NCBI GenBank assembly: GCA_040385875.1
Contig: JAZKGO010000024.1
Span: 1 to 64,000, forward strand
Reading direction: 5' to 3'
Origin: JANMZR01 sp040385875
GTDB lineage: Bacteria; Bacteroidota; Bacteroidia; Cytophagales; Spirosomataceae
DNA length: 64,000 nt
A program made the translations under genes and the position numbers. The notes beneath the pieces are model-generated. The model saw nothing but the letters and a program-made list of their open reading frames with translations. It was not told the origin of the DNA and searched no databases. Shown piece after piece: positions 53,537-63,286 of this stretch. Position 1 is the first letter of the stretch. Every line of letters starts with the position of its first letter.

Positions 53537-54798
53537 TCTCAGAAACTTTAAATAATTATAGTTTTAAGAATTATATGGTAGTTTGGACAATTCTATTAAG
53601 TTGTTTCAGCTACCCTATTACTGCAACCATAATAGGTTTAAGCGGAGTGCCTTCCACACCTGTAAATATTGCGTTAAAAATAGTTTATTCCCTTTTTTAT
53701 GTCTTTCTCTTTGTTCAAATTGTTGTTTTTAATTTCCCCAAAATCACATTTCAGGGCTTATTTTTATTTATATTTTTTGTCATTTACAGCCTAAGGCTGG
53801 TAAGCGATATAAGTTTTAACGGAATTAGATTTATTGGTGGGAATTCCAGCTATGTCTATTCTTATTTTTTTGGAGCTACGCTTATACCTTCATTTGTAAT
53901 CTTAGTCTCAAGGGCGTTTCTGGATGAAAAACTATTGTTAAAACACTTGTTTTATATTCTTTTAATAGCGAATCTTAGTATGATCTTTTTTACTCTAAAA
54001 CAGTCAGAAGGAGATATAATCAAAATGCTGTCATATAGAGTAGAGATAGAATCTGAATTCAGCGCTGAAGGGGGCAATTTATTAAATCCAATCATAATAT
54101 CTTTTTTTGGGGCGTCTTTATCCATTTTATCTATAAACTTGTTCCTATTTTTTAAAAATTACAATAAATTTTTACTGGCTTTTTGTGTAGTTCTGGGAAT
54201 TGCAAACTTAGCTTTTGGTGCCTCAAGAGGGCCTTTTTATTCGTTTTTTGTGTTAATTCTAGCAACTTTTGCCTATAAGAATTTCCAAACAAAATTTCAA
54301 ATATCTCGTCTGCTCAAATCCATTTCAATTTTCTTTTTAGTCTCGATTGTAATTTATATTTCACTTTCTCTTCTAATTGAAATTGATGAACTAACAATTG
54401 TAAAAAGAATTACTATTGGACAAGAATTACAAGAATTTGGACAGGAAGAGTATCGAAATTTTGCGTATCAATATGCATTTCAAGATTTTTTAGAGCATCC
54501 CCTTTTGGGAAATCACTTTGTAGGTTCTTACGATCAAACCTACCCACATAATGTGATGATTGAAGTTTTAATGGCTACAGGTATTGTAGGTGGTATTTTT
54601 TATTTTACGGCTTTTTTGAGCTTTATGGTAAGATTTTTTTATGTTTTTAAATCAGATAATCGAGAACTTTTCATTATTTTCTTAATTTGTATTTTGACAA
54701 TATCTTTGTCTTTAACGTCAGGTTCAATTTTTGTAAACCCTGAATCATGGATTTTATTTTCACTGGCACTTACCATAAAGATTGATAAAAAAGCATAA
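53533..54798 (+). CDS. Wzy-type O-antigen polymerase (TTG start)
   Basis: 421 residues, about 11 membrane helices with a large periplasmic loop (residues about 285-345, HPLLGNHFVGSYDQTYPHN, the typical H-x-x-N-x end). Starts at a TTG overlapping the previous stop by 4 bases; an ATG 14 codons in is an alternative. Polymerises repeat units at the outer face of the inner membrane. Confidence 0.85.
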   Translation: MISETLNNYSFKNYMVVWTILLSCFSYPITATIIGLSGVPSTPVNIALKIVYSLFYVFLFVQIVVFNFPKITFQGLFLFIFFVIYSLRLVSDISFNGIRFIGGNSSYVYSYFFGATLIPSFVILVSRAFLDEKLLLKHLFYILLIANLSMIFFTLKQSEGDIIKMLSYRVEIESEFSAEGGNLLNPIIISFFGASLSILSINLFLFFKNYNKFLLAFCVVLGIANLAFGASRGPFYSFFVLILATFAYKNFQTKFQISRLLKSISIFFLVSIVIYISLSLLIEIDELTIVKRITIGQELQEFGQEEYRNFAYQYAFQDFLEHPLLGNHFVGSYDQTYPHNVMIEVLMATGIVGGIFYFTAFLSFMVRFFYVFKSDNRELFIIFLICILTISLSLTSGSIFVNPESWILFSLALTIKIDKKA

Positions 54799-54801
54799 TT
54801 T

Positions 54802-56709
54802 ATGTGTGGAATATTTGGAATTATAGCGTTAGAGGACCATAAATTGGAATTGGATCTCACAAAAGTTGAAAATGCGATTTCAACAATGAGTTATCGGGGT
54901 CCTGACGCTAAAGGGATTCAGCTTTTTGAAAACAAGGCCGTTTTCGCCCATCTAAGATTATCAATAATTGACCTAAAAGCAGAAAGTAATCAGCCTTTTA
55001 GTATTGATAATGATCGATTTTGGATTACTTATAATGGTGAGATATACAATTATTTAGAACTTAAATCGGAACTCCTCTTAAAAGGAGCCATTTTCAAAAC
55101 CGAAAGTGATACTGAAGTTCTACTGAATGCTTATAAATATTGGGGTGAAGATTGTGTGAATCATTTTAATGGTATGTGGGCATTTGTCATTTATGACAAG
55201 GTAGAGCAAACCTTTTTCTGTTCAAGGGATAGATTTGGGGTAAAGCCTTTCAATTATGCTTTAATCGATAATCAGCTTGTTTTTTCTTCTGAAATAAAGG
55301 CAATACTTTCTTATTTCCCTTCTTTGAAGGTTCCCAATTATAATGCAATTTCCAATTATTGCAGATCAAGTGTTGGGGCCCAGCACGAAAATACTTGGTT
55401 TAAAGATGTTTTGAGGTTACAACCTGGCCATAATCTTGTAATTCAAAAAGGGAGTATAAGAAATTATCGATATTGGCATTATCCCACAAAAGTAAACGAA
55501 AAGATATCTTTTGAGGAGGCTAAAAATCAGTATTTATATCTTTTCAATGATTCAGTAAGATTGCGGATGAGAAGCGATGTTCCTGTGGGTACAACCTTGT
55601 CATCAGGAATCGACTCAACCTCAATTGTCGGAAGCCTCAGAACTTTTAATAATCAAAAACATAATACTTATACTGCTGCATTCAATTCAAATGAATACGA
55701 TATACTTGAGAAGAAAACCTATTCGGAGGGCACCGAAATAAATGAGGCAGCTATCGTTGCAAAATGCACTCAAGAATTGAAATTGAATCCACATTTTGTT
55801 GATATTCAATACGACGATGCTCTTAATGAATTAAAGAAGATTGTTTTTCATCTGGAAAGCGGTAATAGCTCCCCTGCAATTTTTCCGCTTATGAAAGTAA
55901 TGGAAAAAGCAAAAAAAGATGTTACTGTTATTCTTGAAGGACAGGGAGCTGATGAGTTATTAGGGGGGTATATTACTTCATTATTTGGGATGGTTGTGAT
56001 TGAGTATTTGAAAGAATTTAAATTTAAAGAGCTATTTTATTTTGTGAAGAATTTTTCAAAATCTTATACTATTAAAGATTCTTTAGTTCTATTTTTTAGA
56101 ATATTAAGTAATGAAATGGGTTTTATTTCAAAATTAAATTCCAAAATGAACGGGTTTGAAAAAATATACGGTAAAAAGCTGGAAAACTGCGAAAAATTAA
56201 AGGACTACCCACCTTATGAAGGCCAAAAATGTAAAAATTCAATTAATGAATTTTTAAGGAAGCAGCATATGGGTGGATTAGTCAATTTACTTCATTATGG
56301 AGATGCCATTTCTATGGCCAATTCTTTGGAAAGCCGATTGCCTTTTATGGATTATAGGCTTGTCGAGTTTGCATTTGAGCTACCTTGGCAATATAAAATA
56401 CATCACGGACTTGGCAAATATATACATCGAAAAGCGATGAAAGGGTTAGTGCCAGACTTTATTCTCAATAATCCTGTTAAATTTGGGTTTAATACACCGA
56501 TTTCACAATTTTTTAAAAATGAATATGGTGGAATTATTAAGCCGATTGAAATCCTAAGGTCAGAAAAATTTATGGATAGAGGATTATTTAATAGAGAGGG
56601 AATTGAAAAACTAATTAATGAACACAATAATAAAACTAAAAATCACAGCAATTTATTATTTAGAATTCTCTGTGTCGAATTATGGTTTAATCAATTTATT
56701 GATAGTTAA
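54802..56709 (+). CDS. asnB: Asparagine synthase (glutamine-hydrolysing)-type amidotransferase
   Basis: 635 residues: glutaminase domain with Cys2 (MCGIFGIIA), YRGPDAKG, and synthase domain with PP-loop SSGIDSTS (residues about 269-276) and LEGQGADELLGGY. In polysaccharide loci AsnB-like proteins (for example WbpS) amidate uronic acids rather than make Asn; this would fit the 6-dehydrogenase product, as inference. Confidence 0.9.
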   Translation: MCGIFGIIALEDHKLELDLTKVENAISTMSYRGPDAKGIQLFENKAVFAHLRLSIIDLKAESNQPFSIDNDRFWITYNGEIYNYLELKSELLLKGAIFKTESDTEVLLNAYKYWGEDCVNHFNGMWAFVIYDKVEQTFFCSRDRFGVKPFNYALIDNQLVFSSEIKAILSYFPSLKVPNYNAISNYCRSSVGAQHENTWFKDVLRLQPGHNLVIQKGSIRNYRYWHYPTKVNEKISFEEAKNQYLYLFNDSVRLRMRSDVPVGTTLSSGIDSTSIVGSLRTFNNQKHNTYTAAFNSNEYDILEKKTYSEGTEINEAAIVAKCTQELKLNPHFVDIQYDDALNELKKIVFHLESGNSSPAIFPLMKVMEKAKKDVTVILEGQGADELLGGYITSLFGMVVIEYLKEFKFKELFYFVKNFSKSYTIKDSLVLFFRILSNEMGFISKLNSKMNGFEKIYGKKLENCEKLKDYPPYEGQKCKNSINEFLRKQHMGGLVNLLHYGDAISMANSLESRLPFMDYRLVEFAFELPWQYKIHHGLGKYIHRKAMKGLVPDFILNNPVKFGFNTPISQFFKNEYGGIIKPIEILRSEKFMDRGLFNREGIEKLINEHNNKTKNHSNLLFRILCVELWFNQFIDS

Positions 56710-57324
56710 ATGTTGAATAAATTAATATACTATTGGTCAAAGCTTTTTAAAAAAATAAGAGGTGCGGCCATTGTTGGAAGTGAAATACATCCGACTTCTT
56801 CAATAGAAGCTGGATCTAATATTGTAAATGTTAAATTTGATAAGCATTCTTATTGTGGATATGACTGTCAAATTGTAAATGCCAAAATTGGCCCATTTAC
56901 TTCAATTGCCAGTAATGTTGTGATTGGTGGTGGTATGCACCCAATGGAATGGGTATCAATGTCTCCAGTATTTTATGAAGGTAAAGACAGCATAAAAGGC
57001 AAATTCTCAAAGCATAAGAGAGAATCCACCAAAACGACAGAAATTGGTCATGATGTTTGGATTGGGCAGGGGGTAATAATCAAACAGGGTGTGACAATCG
57101 GCGATGGAGCCGTAATTGGTATGGGGTCAATAGTAACAAAGGATATGACTGCTTATGGAATCTATGCGGGTAACCCTGCCAAGCTTATAAGAATGAGATT
57201 TGACAAAGAAACTTGTGAAAAACTTCAAGCATCCAAATGGTGGACTATGGATGACAAGCAACTTAAGGAATTTGCCCATCTATTTACTGAACCTAAATTA
57301 TTTTTAGATAAGATTTTAAAATGA
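56710..57324 (+). CDS. Hexapeptide-repeat acyltransferase
   Basis: 204 residues, left-handed beta helix with DVWIGQGVIIKQGVTIGDGA and late VTKDMTAYGIYAGNPAKLI, as in CatB/maltose-type O-acetyltransferases. Starts at the base following the asnB stop. Acetylates a sugar of the glycan or a nucleotide sugar. Confidence 0.9.
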   Translation: MLNKLIYYWSKLFKKIRGAAIVGSEIHPTSSIEAGSNIVNVKFDKHSYCGYDCQIVNAKIGPFTSIASNVVIGGGMHPMEWVSMSPVFYEGKDSIKGKFSKHKRESTKTTEIGHDVWIGQGVIIKQGVTIGDGAVIGMGSIVTKDMTAYGIYAGNPAKLIRMRFDKETCEKLQASKWWTMDDKQLKEFAHLFTEPKLFLDKILK

Positions 57325-57406
57325 AATCGCCATTACAAATCGTACAGAAATCGCAGATGTATATTTTGGCGATTCCATGCGACCTTTAAAAACCAATTAT
57401 TTACGC

Positions 57407-58567
57407 ATGAAAGTATTGCATTGTTGTTTGGCTGCATTTTACATTGATGATTTTGGCTACCAGGAAAACATTTTACCCAAAATGCATAAATTGCAAGGGC
57501 ATGAGGTAAAAATATTAGCCTCTACCGAAAATTATATTAATAAAACAAAAAAAGGGTATGTTAAGCCTGCTAGTTATTTTACTTCTGAAGGAATACCGAT
57601 CACAAGAATCCCATTTGTGAGTTATTTGCCCAATTTTTTGGTCAGGAAATTAAGAATTTATGAAAATATTTACGAAAATATTTCAAATTTTAAACCAGAC
57701 ATTATATTTATTCATGATTGCCAATTTATGGGGGTTACTGAAATTAGAAAATATTTAATTCAAAATCCTGAGGTAAAAGTTTTTGCGGATTGTCATACGG
57801 ATTTTATTAATAGTGGTAAAAACTGGATTTCAAAAAATATTCTTCATAAAGTAATCTATAAATGGTGTGTAAAAAGGATAGAACCATACGTTCTTAAATT
57901 TTATGGGACTCTCCCATTAAGGGCTGCCTTTTATAATCAAATATATGGAGTGGCCATAAACAAATTAGATGTTTTACCCTTTGGAGCCGATTATTCAAAT
58001 ATCAATTTCAACGACAAAGAAAATATCAGGTTAGAAATACGGGAAAAATTAGGAATAAAAAAAGAAGATTTTGTTTTATTATCGGGAGGTAAAATAGACA
58101 AACGAAAAAATATTGATTTATTAATCAATTCAATTGAAAAAGTTCGGCATAAATCTATAAAATTGATTGTTTTTGGAAAACCTTCAGTTGAAATGGAAGA
58201 ATTTTTTAGGTCGTTAGTCAAAAATGATAAGATAATTATATTAGATTGGGTTGATTCAAATAAAATTTATGAACTAATTTTTGCTGCTGACCTTGGGGTA
58301 TTCCCAGGTACTCACTCGGTCATTTGGGAGCAGGCACTTGGCTTTGGACTACCCTGTATTTTCAAAAAATGGGAAGGTATGGAACATTTGGATTTTGGAG
58401 GTAATTGCCTTTTCTTAAAGGAAGAAAGTGTAGAAGAAATCACTAGTCAATTGAACCAGGTTATTGAAAAAGAACATTTATATGAGGGCATGTTAAATAG
58501 GTGTACCGAGGAAGGACCTCAGAGGTTTTCCTATTATAATATTGCCGAAAAAGCTATTCAGATTTAA
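57407..58567 (+). CDS. Family 1/4 glycosyltransferase
   Basis: About 386 residues from the ATG at 57407 (MKVLHCCLAAFYIDDFGYQEN); 10 upstream codons are possible but lack family character. GT-B fold: N-terminal Rossmann-like half and C-terminal KIDKRKNIDLLINSIE plus LGVFPGTHSVIWEQALGFG (E-x7-E region). Retaining GT4-like transferase. Confidence 0.85.
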   Translation: MKVLHCCLAAFYIDDFGYQENILPKMHKLQGHEVKILASTENYINKTKKGYVKPASYFTSEGIPITRIPFVSYLPNFLVRKLRIYENIYENISNFKPDIIFIHDCQFMGVTEIRKYLIQNPEVKVFADCHTDFINSGKNWISKNILHKVIYKWCVKRIEPYVLKFYGTLPLRAAFYNQIYGVAINKLDVLPFGADYSNINFNDKENIRLEIREKLGIKKEDFVLLSGGKIDKRKNIDLLINSIEKVRHKSIKLIVFGKPSVEMEEFFRSLVKNDKIIILDWVDSNKIYELIFAADLGVFPGTHSVIWEQALGFGLPCIFKKWEGMEHLDFGGNCLFLKEESVEEITSQLNQVIEKEHLYEGMLNRCTEEGPQRFSYYNIAEKAIQI

Positions 58568-58574
58568 AACAATC

Positions 58575-59708
58575 ATGAGAAAATATAAAATTTGTACCAA
58601 TTGTGTGATGGATACCTCCGATTCAAAAATTGTATTTGATGAAAAAGGTGTATGTGACCACTGTAATGATTTTTATAGTAGAGTTTTACCCAAATGGAAG
58701 GCCGACCTTAATGACAAAAACAAACTCAGTAAAATAATACAAAAAATTAAGGAGGATGGAAAGGAAAGAGATTTTGACTGCATATTAGGCATGAGTGGAG
58801 GAACTGACAGCTCTTATTTATTACATTTAGCCGTCAAAGAGCTGGGCCTAAGGCCTTTGGTATTTCATGTGGATGGTGGGTGGAATTCAGAATTGGCGGT
58901 GAATAATATTAATTTAATGATTGATAAATTAGGCTTGGATCTTTATACTGAGGTGATTAATTGGGAAGAAATGCGTGATTTTCAGTTAGCTTTTTTCAAA
59001 TCAGGAGTACCCCATATAGACCTCCCTCAAGATCATGCCTTTATCGCAACTTTATATAAATTTGCTGAAAAATATAAAATAAAATATATTCTAAATGGGG
59101 GAAATATCTCAACAGAATGTGTAAGAAACCCTATGGAATGGCTTTATTATGGGACTGATATGTTTCAAATTAATGATATCATTTCAAAATTTGGAACGGT
59201 ACCCATGAAAACCTATCCATTTAGCAGTATTTTAAAGCATAAAATCTTTTTAAGGTATATCAAAAAAATTCAAGTGATTAAGCCCCTTAATTATATGCCT
59301 TATATTAAAAAGGAGGCAGTTGAATTTCTTCAAAAAACCTATGGTTGGGTACCTTCACAAGAAAAACATTATGAATCTAGATTCACAAAATTCTATGAGG
59401 GGTACTGGCTACCAACTAAATTTGGATTTGATACACGCCGAGTACAATTTTCAAGCTTGATTTTAACAAATCAAATGACCCGTGAGGAAGCGCTATTAAA
59501 GCTTTCAAAACCTGCAATTGATAAAAGTGACTCAATAAATGATTTTGAATTCGTAGCAACAAAACTTGGAATTGAGATTGAGGAATTACAACATTATATG
59601 GATTCCAAGAATAAAAGCTACAAGGATTATAAAAATCAAGTAGGTTTATTTAAAATGGGTGCCAAAGTACTGAAATTAATAGGCATTGAATACGCTATAA
59701 AACGATGA
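58575..59708 (+). CDS. N-acetyl sugar amidotransferase (WbpG/PseA-like)
   Basis: 377 residues from ATG 58575 (MRKYKICTNCVMDTSD); an upstream start overlapping the previous gene is possible. It has a zinc-binding CTNC/CDHC pair, PP-loop MSGGTDSSYLL (residues about 73-83) and HVDGGWNS. WbpG converts an acetamido to an acetamidino group on a sugar, using ammonia supplied by HisH2/HisF2. Overlaps hisH-like gene by 4 bases. Confidence 0.92.
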   Translation: MRKYKICTNCVMDTSDSKIVFDEKGVCDHCNDFYSRVLPKWKADLNDKNKLSKIIQKIKEDGKERDFDCILGMSGGTDSSYLLHLAVKELGLRPLVFHVDGGWNSELAVNNINLMIDKLGLDLYTEVINWEEMRDFQLAFFKSGVPHIDLPQDHAFIATLYKFAEKYKIKYILNGGNISTECVRNPMEWLYYGTDMFQINDIISKFGTVPMKTYPFSSILKHKIFLRYIKKIQVIKPLNYMPYIKKEAVEFLQKTYGWVPSQEKHYESRFTKFYEGYWLPTKFGFDTRRVQFSSLILTNQMTREEALLKLSKPAIDKSDSINDFEFVATKLGIEIEELQHYMDSKNKSYKDYKNQVGLFKMGAKVLKLIGIEYAIKR

Positions 59709-60325
59709 TTACCTTAATAGATTATGGTTCTGGGAATATTCATGCAATTGCGAATATTTATAAAAGATTAAGTATTAAATACCAATTAACGGCGGATCCT
59801 AATGTATTAAAAGAGGCAAAAAAACTAATTCTTCCTGGAGTGGGAGATTTTGATGAAACTATGAAGGCTTTCAAACAATTAGGTATTAAAAACTTATTGA
59901 ATGAATTAGTGGTTGAAAAACAAGTTCCTATTTTAGGTGTTTGCGTTGGGATGCAAATATTAGGGAAAAGTAGTGAAGAGGGGGCGGAAGAGGGATTTGG
60001 ATGGATTGATGGGCAGGTGAAAAAATTTGACATTGAAAAGCTCCAAACCAAGCCTTACCTTCCCCATATGGGCTGGAATACGGTACAACCCCAAAAAGAA
60101 TCCCAATTATTTGAAAATATAATAAGCGAAAATGGCTTTTATTTTTTGCATAGTTATTATTTTGAATGTAAAAATAATGATGATATATTGGCAACCACTG
60201 AATACGGAATTGAGTTTTCTTCAGCCATAAACCACAAGAATGTGTACGGTTTTCAATTTCATCCCGAAAAAAGCCATCAAAATGGAGTAGAAATTTTCCG
60301 AAATTTTGCAAATCTAGCATGCTAA
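59705..60325 (+). CDS. hisH: HisH-type glutaminase (HisH2 of acetamidino-sugar synthesis)
   Basis: 206 residues, class I glutamine amidotransferase: DYGSGNIHAIANIYKR, LPGVGDFDETMKAF, nucleophile GVCVGMQILG (Cys) and FQFHPEKS (His, Glu). Provides ammonia. No other his gene is near, and it lies between wbpG-like and hisF-like genes, so it acts in sugar amidination. Confidence 0.93.
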   Translation: MITLIDYGSGNIHAIANIYKRLSIKYQLTADPNVLKEAKKLILPGVGDFDETMKAFKQLGIKNLLNELVVEKQVPILGVCVGMQILGKSSEEGAEEGFGWIDGQVKKFDIEKLQTKPYLPHMGWNTVQPQKESQLFENIISENGFYFLHSYYFECKNNDDILATTEYGIEFSSAINHKNVYGFQFHPEKSHQNGVEIFRNFANLAC

Positions 60326-61098
60326 GACCAAGAATAATACCATGCCTTTTGGTAAGAGACAAAGGTTTAATTAAGACGGTAAAATTCAAGGATTCCAAAT
60401 ATTTGGGCGATCCCTTAAATGCAGTTAAAATTTTTAACGAAAAGGAAGTCGATGAACTGATTGTATTGGATATTGACGCCAGTGCTGAAAACAGAGAGCC
60501 TAATTTTACCCTGATTAAAAACCTTGCCTCAGAATGTCGAATGCCATTATGCTATGGTGGTGGCGTAAAAACTGTTGAACACGCAAAAAAAATAATTAGT
60601 CTTGGAGCAGAAAAAGTTGCGATTAGTTCGGCTATTATTGAAAGCCCTCAATTAATAACTGAAATCGCTCAAGCAGTTGGTAGCCAAAGTGTTGTAGTGG
60701 TAATAGACGTAAAAAGAACTGGATTCTTAAAAAAACAGGAAGTTTTTATTTTAAATGGCAAAAAATCAACGGGCTTAAATCCGGTAGATTTTGCTAAAAA
60801 GGTAGAAAGTTTGGGTGCTGGAGAAATTATTATTCAATCCATAGATTATGATGGTCTGATGACTGGCTATGATTTAGATTTAATTGGTAAAATTAGAGAA
60901 GCTGTAACTATACCAATCTCTGCATTAGGTGGAGCTGGAACAATTGAGGATATAACTGAATTAATTCATAAATTTGGGGTAATTGGAGCCTCAGCCGGTA
61001 GCCTGTTTGTATTTAAAGGTAAATACAAAGCAGTGCTTATCAACTACCCAAGTCGAATAGAAAAGAATCAGATTTTGAGTACATATATTAATAAATAA
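60319..61098 (+). CDS. hisF: HisF-type protein (HisF2) lacking the catalytic Asp of CLDV
   Basis: 259 residues, (beta/alpha)8 barrel: RIIPCLLVRDKGLIKTVKF at the N-terminus, IDVKRTG and ALGGAGTIEDI late. Where true HisF has CLDV with catalytic Asp11, this has CLLV, while the Asp of VIDVKR is kept. The protein therefore probably channels ammonia to WbpG instead of closing the imidazole ring. Overlaps hisH by 7 bases. Confidence 0.92.
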   Translation: MLRPRIIPCLLVRDKGLIKTVKFKDSKYLGDPLNAVKIFNEKEVDELIVLDIDASAENREPNFTLIKNLASECRMPLCYGGGVKTVEHAKKIISLGAEKVAISSAIIESPQLITEIAQAVGSQSVVVVIDVKRTGFLKKQEVFILNGKKSTGLNPVDFAKKVESLGAGEIIIQSIDYDGLMTGYDLDLIGKIREAVTIPISALGGAGTIEDITELIHKFGVIGASAGSLFVFKGKYKAVLINYPSRIEKNQILSTYINK

Positions 61099-61102
61099 CC
61101 TA

Positions 61103-63226
61103 TTGAAGCAAATCATCCAATCTTTCAAAACTGGCGAAACTATTTTGGACGAAATTCCTGCACCATTAGTTAGGAAAGGTCAAATTTTAGTAAAAACTAG
61201 TCATAGTTTGGTTTCCCTCGGAACCGAGAAAATGTTGGTAGAGTTTGGAAAATCAAATCTATTATCAAAAGCTCGCCAGCAACCAGATAAGGTAAAGCAA
61301 GTTTTAGATAAAATACAATCAGAAGGGCTAATTCCAACTTTAGAAGCAGTTTTTAATAAATTGGAGCAGCCATTACCGCTTGGATATTGTAACGTCGGCA
61401 CCGTTTTAGAAGTGGGCGAGGGAGTGGTTGGTTTCCAAATTGGCGATCGGGTGGCCAGCAATGGACAACATGCGGAGTTTGTAACGGTTCCTCAAAATTT
61501 GGCGGTAAAAATCCCTGAAAATGTAAGCAATGAAGAAGCGACATTTACAGTAATTGCATCAATCGGGTTGCAAGGAATTAGATTGCTCAATCCAACCATT
61601 GGCGAAACCGTAGTAGTCTATGGGTTGGGATTAATTGGCCTTTTAACTGCGGAATTATTAATTGCAAATGGCTGCCAAGTAATTGGTATTGAGCTAGATC
61701 CTTCAAAAATTGAAATTGCAAAGCAAAAAGGGATTCATACGATTAATCCCTCAAACGGAATTGAAGTTTCTACCCAAGTGATGGCATTAACCAACCAAAT
61801 TGGTGCCGATGGAGTCATAATTACCGCTTCGAATAAAACAGATGAAATAATATCTCAATCGGCCAAAATGAGTAGAAAGCGGGGACGAATCATTTTGGTG
61901 GGAGTAATAGGCCTCAATATAAGCAGAGCGGAATTTTATGAGAAAGAATTGACTTTTCAGGTCTCATGCTCTTATGGCCCTGGGCGCTATGATGAGGCAT
62001 ATGAACAAAAAGGAATTGATTACCCATTGCCCTTTGTTCGATGGACCGAAAAGCGAAATTTTGAAACTATTTTACAAGCAATTTCCACTGGGAAATTAAA
62101 TGTAAAACCCCTCATTACCGAAATTGTAGATTTGGCCGATTACCAAAACATTTATGGGAACATGGGTAAATCTGGAGCCATTGCTTCCATTTTGAAATAT
62201 AGTGAATTGAGCCTTCCCAATCGTCAAGTGGTTTTAAAGGAGCACTCTTTTGAAGGCTCAAAAGGGGTAATAGGTATAATAGGGGCAGGGAATTTTACAA
62301 AAATGACCCTTTTGCCGGCTCTTTCAAAAACCAAGGCAATCCTTAAAACCATTGCCAGTGCAGGGGGAGTCACAGGCACTGCTTTAGCCAAAAAGTATTC
62401 TTTTGTCAATAGCTCAACCGATAGTAGTGAGATTTTGAAAGATAAAGACATCGATTTAGTGATGATCACCACTCGACATAATCAACATGCTCAATTAGTT
62501 GTGGAAGCCCTTAAAAACGGGAAGAATGTTTTTGTTGAAAAACCCCTGGCTTTAAATAGGGAAGAGCTTGAAAGCATCAAAAAAGCATTTAATGATTCAG
62601 GTAAAAGAATATCGGTTGGCTTCAACCGTCGGTTTTCACCCCACGCAATTCAAATTAAAAAGCTTTTGGGGAATAATCCTGAGCCATTTAACATCATTGC
62701 GACCATGAATGCTGGCTATATTCCTGAGAACGTTTGGATACACGATTCGGCCATAGGTGGTGGTAGAATTATTGGAGAGGCTTGTCATTTTATTGACTTA
62801 ATTACTTATCTATCAGGTAGTTTAGTGGATTCTGTTTGTATGAATGCGATGGGAGTAAACCCTAAAGCAAATACTGACAATGCCAGTATTTTGTTGAAAT
62901 ATAAAAATGGAACAAATGCTGTAATCAATTATTTTTCGAACGGAAGTAAAGCCTATTCTAAAGAGCGGCTGGAATTATATTTTCATGAGAAAACCATCAT
63001 AATGGATAATTTTCGAAAAACGGAGGCCTTTGGTATCAAAGGTTTTAGTGCTTTGAAAACTTCTCTTGATAAGGGCCATACCCATCAATTCAACAAACTG
63101 CTTGAAACCACAATTGCTGGAGGTAATGCGATTATCCCTTTTAATGAAATTTATAATACCACATTAGCAAGTTTTGCTGCTATTGAATCATTGAAAACGG
63201 GAGCCTGGGTGAAAATTAATAATTAA
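61103..63226 (+). CDS. Bi-domain oxidoreductase: zinc-type dehydrogenase fused to Gfo/Idh/MocA (TTG start)
   Basis: 707 residues. Residues about 1-345 are a medium-chain dehydrogenase-like domain (GYCNVGTVLEVGEGV, VVVYGLGLIGLLTAELL). Residues about 385-700 are a Gfo/Idh/MocA domain (GIIGAGNFTKMTLLPAL, VFVEKPLALN). Such fusions are common beside heparinase-like genes in O-antigen loci. It starts with TTG 4 bases after hisF. Confidence 0.9.
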   Translation: MKQIIQSFKTGETILDEIPAPLVRKGQILVKTSHSLVSLGTEKMLVEFGKSNLLSKARQQPDKVKQVLDKIQSEGLIPTLEAVFNKLEQPLPLGYCNVGTVLEVGEGVVGFQIGDRVASNGQHAEFVTVPQNLAVKIPENVSNEEATFTVIASIGLQGIRLLNPTIGETVVVYGLGLIGLLTAELLIANGCQVIGIELDPSKIEIAKQKGIHTINPSNGIEVSTQVMALTNQIGADGVIITASNKTDEIISQSAKMSRKRGRIILVGVIGLNISRAEFYEKELTFQVSCSYGPGRYDEAYEQKGIDYPLPFVRWTEKRNFETILQAISTGKLNVKPLITEIVDLADYQNIYGNMGKSGAIASILKYSELSLPNRQVVLKEHSFEGSKGVIGIIGAGNFTKMTLLPALSKTKAILKTIASAGGVTGTALAKKYSFVNSSTDSSEILKDKDIDLVMITTRHNQHAQLVVEALKNGKNVFVEKPLALNREELESIKKAFNDSGKRISVGFNRRFSPHAIQIKKLLGNNPEPFNIIATMNAGYIPENVWIHDSAIGGGRIIGEACHFIDLITYLSGSLVDSVCMNAMGVNPKANTDNASILLKYKNGTNAVINYFSNGSKAYSKERLELYFHEKTIIMDNFRKTEAFGIKGFSALKTSLDKGHTHQFNKLLETTIAGGNAIIPFNEIYNTTLASFAAIESLKTGAWVKINN

Positions 63227-63286
63227 GCTCAACCAACGGGTTAAAAGCATCAATTGGGTAAACGAGCCATTTTTTCCGATTACAAA

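Noticed and set aside
60319..61098. Histidine biosynthesis operon (hisH-hisF)
   Set aside because: HisF has CLLV in place of CLDV, and the pair is coupled to a WbpG-like gene in a polysaccharide locus with no other his genes.
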